From contig JBBSGA010000033.1 in assembly GCA_038254585.1 (NCBI GenBank), forward strand, positions 1 to 28,417: a stretch of DNA of 28,417 nucleotides, given 5' to 3'. The stretch's first letter is position 1, and every line of letters begins with the position of its first letter. The notes under the pieces are model-generated. The model worked only from the letters and a program-made list of their open reading frames with translations, did no database searches and was not told the DNA's origin. The translations under genes and the position numbers were made by a program. Source of the stretch: JBBSGA01 sp038254585. Its GTDB lineage: Bacteria; Chloroflexota; Chloroflexia; Chloroflexales; Kallotenuaceae. Of this stretch, positions 24,241 to 28,417 are shown one piece after another.

Positions 24241-24473
24241 GCCGTTCCCATCCAGAAGTCCTGTGGTAATGGGGCATCAAAGTCAGCCGAGGCCCGGATG
24301 GCGCCTCGATGTAACCCCGCGAGACGCGGCTGGCTAGGCGCTGCCACAGGTACCAGGCGCGCGAGCAGGGTTCCGTCCTTCGCAATGATAACCTCAGTGC
24401 CTCCTCCAGCCAATGACACTCAATCCATCAGGTGCGTCTGCGCCTCGTGCACGTCAACTATCTTCGTATTCAT
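24237..24473 (-). pseudogene. vapB: VapB/Phd-type antitoxin with a premature TGA
   Basis: Starting at the ATG 24471-24473, the frame reads 'MNTKIVDVHEAQTHLMD', then TGA, then 'VSLAGGGTEVIIAKDGTLLARLVPV' and a tail ending 'PQDFWMGTA'. This is the normal layout of a VapB/Phd antitoxin (HEAKTHLSRL ... GEEVIIA ... ARLVP), with the stop at the position of a family Leu/Arg. The stop codon overlaps the vapC TTG, the usual vapBC arrangement. A TATAAT hexamer (plus-strand 24565-24570) lies about 90 bp upstream and may be the old promoter -10; no good -35 accompanies it. Confidence 0.7.
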
Positions 24474-24574
24474 CCGTCATTCCCTGAGTTTGCCGACCCT
24501 TACGAACAACCTTGGCCGGCTGGGCTTTTCGTAAGCGCGCTACCGCTCGAGACAGGTTGAAAACATTATAGAAC

Positions 24575-24877
24575 GTGCCCCACACGCAGTGCAGTGCGTC
24601 TTTCTCACGCCGGCTCAGGCGTCCCCTCCACCGTCCTCGTCCGCCCGTCGAAGTCCCAAGCGATGCGGACGTTCTCGATCTTACCGGGCTTCAGATGGAT
24701 CCCGTTCAGAATCGCCGGCTCAGCTTACTGCTTGAGCAGCAGGCGGGTGAGTGCACCGAATCTGAACGTGCTGAATTGGCGTCACTCATGCAATCCTACC
24801 AGGAGGAGCTCGTACGCACAGCCCGGGCGCTGCAAGAGGCCGCCGGCGGTGGGCTGCGCGGTCCACTGGAGTCGTGA
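24575..24877 (+). pseudogene. C-terminal half of a small protein usually paired with HNH nucleases
   Basis: From about residue 24 onward the 100-codon frame reads 'PPVEVPSDADVLDLTGLQMDP', 'RRLSLLLEQQAGECTESERAEL' and 'LMQSYQEELVRTARALQEA'. This is the C-terminal region of small, often ribbon-helix-helix-like proteins encoded directly before an HNH endonuclease. The first residues (24575-24640) do not look like the family and the N-terminal domain is absent. The stop overlaps the following GTG (GTGA). A matching N-terminal half is found on the opposite strand at 24977-25057. Confidence 0.55.
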
Positions 24878-25059
24878 GGCCCTACATCTCCGATGAAATC
24901 CGCACGCGTATACGAACTGAGGTCGGAAACCGTTGCAGGGACTGCCGTAGCCCACAGCGCATGACCAAGCTCCTCGTGGCCGTTCGGTCAACGCGGCTAG
25001 CCGCTCAAGAAGGTGATATAAGTCTTGAGGGACCTGGATTAGTACAGTCCGAATCATAG
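24874..25059 (+). pseudogene. Truncated HNH endonuclease (N-terminus only)
   Basis: A GTG start overlaps the previous stop. The first 29 residues (to about 24960) read 'RPYISDEIRTRIRTEVGNRC' then 'RDCRSPQR', the N-terminal part of small HNH endonucleases, including a C-x-x-C pair of the zinc site. The HNH core that should follow (H-x-x-P, GG, N-L, C-x-x-CN) is missing. The remaining codons are antisense to another gene's start, so the protein is broken at a junction between 24961 and 24976. Confidence 0.6.
24977..25057 (-). pseudogene. N-terminal half of a small DNA-binding (RHH-like) protein
   Basis: An ATG at 25055-25057 overlaps the stop of the HNH nuclease upstream (ATGA). The 27 codons read 'MIRTVLIQVPQDLYHLLERL' then 'AALTERP', a ribbon-helix-helix-like N-terminus. 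After that the frame runs into antisense sequence of the truncated HNH gene. It complements the C-terminal half found on the other strand at 24575-24877. Confidence 0.5.
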
Positions 25060-26059
25060 GAGGCGAACCCGCGCTTCCGAGCGGAAAATATTCTCGAAAT
25101 GCCAGCCAAGCGCCTTCTTTGCTGGCAAAAGGATTCGATCGACAGGATATTGTAACTCTCGCCCTGCCAATGCGAGCAACGGAGCGGTCGCTTCCTCATG
25201 ATCAGGAATAGCAGGTGACACAGCAACCTGATAATCCTGTGTGACACCGACCATCCCTTGATCAAATGTCCAGTGATGCAGACCGCACAGAGCCAAACCA
25301 TTGCGTGGGTCATCGTTGTGACTGATGCTCCAAGGAACGATATGAGCGGCTGAAACTGCTGTCCGTCCTTCTGGGGTGATGACACGGATACCACAAAACG
25401 CGCAAGTATGATGATAGGCTTGTACGACAATTCGTCGAAACGCAGTTGAGCGCGACTCCGTGCGATACTGCTCGTTCAGCTCGGGCGCTTCCCGCAGTCT
25501 GAACCGTTGTCGCGAGCGATCCAGTAGTTCGCGGCTATATTCGAATGACTCGGTGGCGATTTGTCCAACTTCGACCAGCCTCTGGCGCGCTTCAGGTGCA
25601 AAATATGTTTCGATCAGCACCCGTCGGAGGTTATCGCATGTTGACTGGTTCCTGAGTAGTTCGAACAGTGCATCGTCAAGTTTAGCGCCCAATACAAGTT
25701 GACTCATTTGGCGGAATGAACGAATTTGACTTACGGCATTCAGCAGTTGCTCATTGCCTGGTATCGGAACAAGATGCCAAAATCGTTCACTTTTCAGATG
25801 GTAAAAGGGTAATAAAGGACTTCTCTCTTCTCTCTTTCCCCTGACCCATCACCTTGACCCAATACAGGTCAAAAGTATCCATCAACTCTGCGTTGAGTTC
25901 AATAAAATTCGTCTTGATCTCGCCTTGCGCAACTAGATCCATGACTGCAAGAAGCAAAAACGGTTTATGTGGGGCGCGGTGGTTCGTCTCCGCTGCCCAT
26001 CGAGCTGGAATACTATCGGAGTGAAGTCTAGAGAACGCGACCTCGTACTGGTCAATCAC
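25054..26059 (-). pseudogene. HNH restriction-type endonuclease, frameshifted by a 7-bp duplication
   Basis: Two frames together make one protein. The first (GTG 26059 onward) has 'RAPHKPFLLLAVMDLVAQGEI ... FDLYW', similar to the N-terminal domain of HNH endonucleases, including sulfur-binding (SBD) type IV enzymes. The second continues with 'PFYHLKSERFWHLVP', 'LRRVLIETYFAPEARQ' and an HNH domain (CAFCG, 'SAAHIVPWS', 'NDDPRNGLALC', 'HHWTFD'). The break is at the repeat at 25823-25836. Removing one 7-bp copy leaves 999 bp, an uninterrupted 332-residue frame. Such enzymes cut modified or foreign DNA; phosphorothioate dependence is only a guess. The gene starts about 30 bp after selC and looks more AT-rich than its surroundings, suggesting acquisition. 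Confidence 0.75.
25823..25836. repeat. 7-bp tandem duplication inside the HNH endonuclease gene
   Basis: Two adjacent copies of CTCTCTT (AAGAGAG on the coding strand) at 25823-25829 and 25830-25836, followed on the coding strand by a partial copy AAG. Loss of one copy restores the reading frame exactly (KERSPLLPFYHLK across the join). Confidence 0.85.
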
Positions 26060-26088
26060 TTTTCGGCTTTACCGTGTCGAAGGATAAA

Positions 26089-26185
26089 TGGCGAGAGCGC
26101 ATGGGAGTCGAACCCACCGACGACGCTCGTCACGCCGCCCACTCGTTTTGAAGACGAGGGCCACCACCGGGCAACACCCGCTCTC
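26089..26185 (-). tRNA. selC: tRNA-Sec (anticodon UCA), CCA encoded
   Basis: A 97-nt tRNA aligns feature by feature with E. coli selC. The acceptor is GAGAGCGG with GCGCTCTC, discriminator G and encoded CCA (26089-26091). A long D stem has loop CGGT. The anticodon stem is CTCGT/ACGAG with loop CTTCAAA, so the anticodon is TCA at 26149-26151. A 7-bp extra arm follows, and the T arm is GTGGG-TTCGACT-CCCAT. One G-G mismatch lies at the innermost acceptor pair. It delivers selenocysteine at UGA together with SelA, SelB and SelD, none of which is in this window. No terminator is visible between it and the HNH gene downstream. Confidence 0.93.
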
Positions 26186-26191
26186 GCGCGT

Positions 26192-26219
26192 AGTGTACCA
26201 GTCGCTGAATCACTGTCAA
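26192..26219 (-). promoter_or_regulatory. selC promoter
   Basis: On the minus strand, TTGACA (26214-26219) is followed after 16 bp by TACACT (26192-26197), ending 6 bp before the first base of the tRNA. The IS end at 26242 is 22 bp beyond the -35, so the promoter was spared. Confidence 0.7.
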
Positions 26220-26241
26220 TTCCTCTCACCGCGATCCCTAG

Positions 26242-26257
26242 GAGAGCTTTGCAGAAT
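26242..26257. repeat. Left terminal inverted repeat of the IS1182-like element
   Basis: GAGAGCTTTGCAGAAT, identical to the reverse complement of 28262-28277. It is flanked outside by CCTAG at 26237-26241. Confidence 0.85.
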
Positions 26258-26421
26258 AGGGATCGCAGGGTCCCGGGCAGCCGTGTGGGATGTTTTCGCG
26301 GCGTGGGGCTGATCCGAGGCGTCGCACGGTGCGTTGCGAACGGCGCGGAGGAGGCCGGCGCCGCGGCGCACGTCCGGAGGGCGAGGGAAGCCGAGCTTGT
26401 GGACCGCGGGCAGCCACCCTG

Positions 26422-28180
26422 TTACGCGGCCAGCGGCACCTCCGCTCGGTGGTCCCGCGTGGTGGCCGGGACGGCGGCCGGTACGGGTGCTTGCCCGCGG
26501 GCGAGTCGGCCGAGCCAGAGTTGCAGGTTGCGTACCGCGCACGCTTGGAACAACTGGCATTGCGCCGCGGCTAGGCCGACCCGCCGTGCCTGCCGACAGC
26601 CGTTGTAGCGCACCAGCCAGGCGATCGTCGGCTCCACCTGCCAACGCCCCCGCAGCAAGGCCTGTCCTTCGGGCGTGGCATTGAACGTCGCTGCCAGCCG
26701 GAGGTGGGTGTGATAGGGCGTGAGCTAGACCGCGCGCTGACTCGTGGGCGGGCTGCTCGGCCCGCGGCAGGTCTCCCAGAAGGGACAGTCCCGGCAATCG
26801 GCGCCATAGAAGCGAAATGAGACCCCTTCGCCTTGGGCATGGACATAGGCGCGGTGACTGATCACCCCCCGCGGACAGGTACAGCTCCGGCCGTCGCCGC
26901 TCATGCGAAAATCAGCGGGCGTGAAGCGGGTGGGGCCTGCTACCCCCGCATGGGGAATCTGCGCCACCTTCTGTGTCCGGCCGTCGCTCACGGTCTCCAC
27001 CTGGGCGCGCGTTTTGCCCATGCCGCCGGCCTGATCCATGATCAGGGCCGGCGCGAGCGCCTGGTTGGCCGCTATCTGCTGCCGCAGCACGGCCACGGGC
27101 GCCTCCTGATCCGGTGTACTGCCCGTGCCGATTACCGCCGCCCGGATGCGCGTGGCGGTGGTCGCGATCATTGCATTGCTGCCCAACACGGCTGGGTCCG
27201 GTTCATGTTTGCGGAAGGTGGCGTCAAGGTCGACGGCGCTCACGATCCGGTAGTGGCGCTTGGCCTCGCGCGGGCGCTCGCACACCGCGCCGGTCCCATC
27301 CGTGGTCGTCTCGTCGGCGATCACCTTTAGGATCGCGTCGAGCAGCGGCTGGAGGCGCGCCCGCGCAGCGGCGTCCAGGACCGGCAACTGCGGCGTGAGA
27401 TCGGTGACGAGCCACTGGGCGACGGTCGCGGCCTGCTCCAGCAGTGTCCGGTGTTGGCTGGGCGTGTAGGTCCGCGGGGGCGCGCCCAGCCGTCCCAGAT
27501 CGAGGGGCGGCAGGGCCGCCTGGCAGGTGCGAGGAGCATGCTGCTGCCAGGCGGCAACGAGGCGGGCGCTGAGATGGAGCAGCAAGCGCCCCGGACTGCT
27601 GGTCGGGGCGACAGGACTGGCCATGGCGAAGGTGTCCACGATCTGGGGCGTGGCAGCGGGATCTTCCGGATCCACCTGATCGAGAAAGGCGAGCACGTCG
27701 CGGAAGAGCGCGTCGGGGGGGGTGGATGGTGAGCCAGGCATGGAAGCGGTTGAGGGTGGCGTGGTCGGGCGTGGCACCGAGCAAGGGCAAGCCGACATAC
27801 CAGCGCACGAGGAGATTGCAGGCAAGCTGCCATTCGAGCTCTGGATCCGAACAGGAGTCGGCCCAGGCGCGCACGATCTCGGCCCGGACGAGGATGCGGA
27901 TCGCAAAGGTGGGGGGCGCGCCGGGTCCGGTATGGTGATAGTAGTCCTGACAGGCGGCGACCACGCCTGATGGATCGTACAGGCGCGCCAGGCGGACGAG
28001 GGGATGCGTGGCGCACTGGACGAGCAGGGCCTGGTAGACCAAGGCACTGACCCACATGAGAATGAGGGCGAGAAAGCGCTGGAGGACCGCCTGCACGACC
28101 GGCGGGAGATCGGGGAGGTGGGTGCATGGGTCTGACTGGGGAGCGGGTAGAATAGACATACCCATCGCCTTTCCGTACAT
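26422..28180 (-). pseudogene. IS1182-family transposase with a frameshift and an amber stop
   Basis: The first frame (from ATG 28180) gives the N-terminal domain with 'LEWQLACNLLVRWYVGLPL' and 'PDHATLNRFHAWL'. At a run of eight C (plus-strand G 27715-27722) the frame must lose one base to continue as 'PDALFRDVLAFLDQVDP' and the catalytic region ('SAVDLDATF', 'ALIMDQAGG'). A zinc-ribbon-like 'CRDCPFWETC' follows, then an in-frame TAG (26725-26727). The same frame then resumes as 'LTPYHTHLRLAATF' and 'RGRWQVEPTIAWLVRYNG', containing the presumed catalytic Glu, and ends at 26422. Restored, it would be about 585 residues. The TAG lies before the last catalytic residue, so the product is probably inactive. 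Confidence 0.8.
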
Positions 28181-28261
28181 GACGGTGACGTGAGCTATCC
28201 CATCATGCCACGGAATCAGGCGGTTGGTGTTTCAGCGCAGGGACAGGCTACGGGGCTGGCA

Positions 28262-28277
28262 ATTCTGCAAAGCTCTC
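28262..28277. repeat. Right terminal inverted repeat of the IS1182-like element
   Basis: ATTCTGCAAAGCTCTC, the exact complement of the left end. It is flanked outside by CCTAG at 28278-28282. Confidence 0.85.
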
Positions 28278-28295
28278 CCTAGGGCTGTGTCAAAG

Positions 28296-28417
28296 TCATA
28301 GCGGAACACCGATCAGGGCAAACGTTTCTTCGAGCGCTGCGGCATAGGACCGCAGCGCGTCCGCGATGTTGGTCACGCCCGTACTCCGCAACAGCGTCAG
28401 CAACCCGTTCCGCAACG
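28296..28417 (-). CDS. C-terminal end of an ISAs1-like transposase (5' part outside window)
   Basis: Forty codons run in from the right edge and end in TGA (28296-28298). They read 'LRNGLLTLLRSTGVTNIADA' then 'LRSYAAALEETFALIGVPL'. The 'LL-R-x-x-G-x-TNIA-x-ALR' element is the usual C-terminal signature of ISAs1-family transposases. The sequence just beyond the stop (GGGCTGTGTCAAAG as read on the plus strand at 28282-28295) looks like the end of such an element, immediately next to the IS1182-like insertion. Confidence 0.6.
   Translation of the reverse strand, partial: LRNGLLTLLRSTGVTNIADALRSYAAALEETFALIGVPL

Larger units (their letters stand above)
26242..28277 (-). mobile_element. IS1182-like insertion sequence, complete, 2,036 bp
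   Basis: Perfect 16-bp terminal inverted repeats (GAGAGCTTTGCAGAAT at 26242-26257 and its complement at 28262-28277) are flanked by the direct repeat CCTAG (26237-26241 and 28278-28282), which contains the palindromic core CTAG. The single transposase gene resembles IS1182-family enzymes but is interrupted twice. Intact ends and target duplication indicate a fairly recent insertion. The left end lies 56 bp upstream of selC; the right end abuts the end of another element. Confidence 0.85.

Noticed and set aside
24050..24473. In-frame TGA codons in the vapB and vapC remnants, near a selenocysteine tRNA, as possible selenocysteine sites
   Set aside because: vapC also has a TAA and a frame change, and its TGA replaces a family Trp codon (TGG to TGA). 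No SECIS-like hairpin was recognised after either codon. Decay explains all lesions.
22404..26185. An integrative island with att sites at selC
   Set aside because: No integrase gene and no second copy of the tRNA 3' end (GGTTCGACTCCCATGC-like) was seen in the window, so island boundaries cannot be claimed.
27715..27722. Programmed frameshifting at the C8 run as the normal mode of transposase expression
   Set aside because: IS1182-family transposases are normally a single frame, and a separate TAG further on already breaks the gene; simple decay or a homopolymer error is more likely. Kept only as an alternative.
1..28417. CRISPR arrays
   Set aside because: No regularly spaced direct repeats of CRISPR length were seen anywhere in the window.

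Overview
The window is a high-GC bacterial chromosome segment with well-formed Shine-Dalgarno sites and many divergent or convergent gene pairs. An XPB-type helicase surrounded by 'helicase-associated' (Helicase_C_3-like) proteins, a large Asp-box propeller protein, an Uma2 nuclease and small HNH/TA modules would fit Chloroflexota. That placement is inferred from gene content only; no phylogenetic marker was tested.

Layout. (1) 1-6.7 kb, housekeeping-like: a partial SWIM zinc-finger gene (-), a divergent HEAT-like/DUF1186-type gene (+), the ABC-F translation factor EttA (-), and a roughly 1,075-residue Asp-box (BNR) beta-propeller protein (-). (2) 6.9-13.3 kb, an XPB island: two large non-catalytic helicase-associated proteins (+), an 83-residue ORF resembling only their C-terminal tail (+), and an XPB-family DNA helicase (-) between them. 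(3) 13.3-22.3 kb, a sugar or polyol catabolic cluster. On the minus strand it has a Gfo/Idh/MocA oxidoreductase, a TIM-barrel sugar isomerase/epimerase, a zinc dehydrogenase, an FGGY kinase, a class I aldolase and a second zinc dehydrogenase. Divergent from these are an RpiR-type regulator and a second Gfo/Idh/MocA oxidoreductase. The likely logic is oxidise/isomerise, phosphorylate, then aldol cleavage. No transporter is in the window and the substrate is unknown.

(4) 22.4-26.1 kb, an accessory zone of small, decayed and rearranged modules: an Uma2 nuclease, an intact yefM-yoeB pair lying inside the remains of a vapC gene (with a broken vapB upstream), half-genes of an HNH module arranged as if by inversion, and an HNH restriction-type endonuclease knocked out of frame by a 7-bp tandem duplication. 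(5) 26.09-26.19 kb: a selenocysteine tRNA gene (selC, anticodon UCA, CCA encoded) with its own promoter. (6) 26.24 kb to the end: a complete IS1182-like insertion sequence (16-bp perfect inverted repeats, 5-bp direct repeat CCTAG) whose transposase carries a frameshift and an in-frame stop, abutting the end of a second, ISAs1-like element that runs off the window.

The most notable points are the toxin-antitoxin cassette nested in another toxin gene, the duplication-frameshifted nuclease just downstream of selC, and the XPB/helicase-associated island.
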